Shown piece after piece: positions 63,975-64,000 of a stretch of DNA of 64,000 nucleotides. Source of the DNA: Lumbricus rubellus (Eukaryota; Annelida; Clitellata; Crassiclitellata; Lumbricidae); assembly GCA_945859605.1 (NCBI GenBank), contig OX243816.1, positions 42,898,364 through 42,962,363 of the forward strand. Direction: 5' to 3'. Numbering within the stretch: the first letter of the stretch is position 1; each line of letters begins with the position of its first letter. The translations under genes were made by a program, and so were the position numbers. The notes under the pieces are model-generated. The model saw only the letters and a program-made list of their open reading frames with translations. It was not told where the DNA came from and did no database searches.

Positions 63975-64000
63975 AGTACAAACCTATAAACGGCTAATCA

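Overview
The window is animal nuclear DNA. It is AT-rich and intron-dense with GT/AG introns, full of microsatellites and of LINE, SINE and hAT debris, and it shows no operons. The genes and repeats suggest a marine invertebrate, possibly an echinoderm or other non-vertebrate deuterostome. That placement is a guess, because no rRNA or mitochondrial marker is present.

Region 1 (about 1.87-22.0 kb, + strand) is one apparently complete gene of 25 coding exons for a neurexin-IV/contactin-associated protein (CNTNAP/Caspr). The exons sum to 4080 nt (1359 aa). Every phase joins, from a signal-peptide exon through discoidin, LamG, LamG, EGF, fibrinogen-like, LamG, EGF and LamG domains, a membrane span and a short tail ending EWFV. 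The introns hold LINE/SINE tails, hAT elements and minisatellites, several of which duplicate splice sites.

Region 2 (22-27 kb) has no recognised gene. It holds two tRNA-derived SINEs, a 0.4 kb inverted-repeat element and a block that recurs at 38.5-39.7 kb.

Region 3 (27-64 kb) is a tandem array of small three-exon genes on the + strand, called TP-A, TP-B, TP-C, TP-D, TP-A2 and TP-E here. Each encodes a low-complexity N-tail (His-, Gly- or Gln-rich repeats), then a two-helix membrane hairpin, then a Pro- or Ser-rich C-tail, often with PPxY motifs. In all six, exon 1 ends in phase 2 at a GG|GT within the hairpin turn. In the five complete genes exon 2 ends in phase 0. I do not recognise the family, and it is the best candidate here for something undescribed. 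TP-E runs off the right edge, followed by a frameshifted exon-2 relic. A secreted Ly6/three-finger protein gene (32.0-36.7 kb) lies between TP-A and TP-B.

Promoter and 5'UTR blocks are shared between TP-A and TP-C (TATA box) and between TP-D and TP-E (CRE-like and X-box-like sites plus a non-coding first exon with a conserved donor), so regulation was duplicated with the genes. The proteins may work together at a membrane as WW-domain ligands or metal-binding surface proteins, but nothing in the sequence proves a function.
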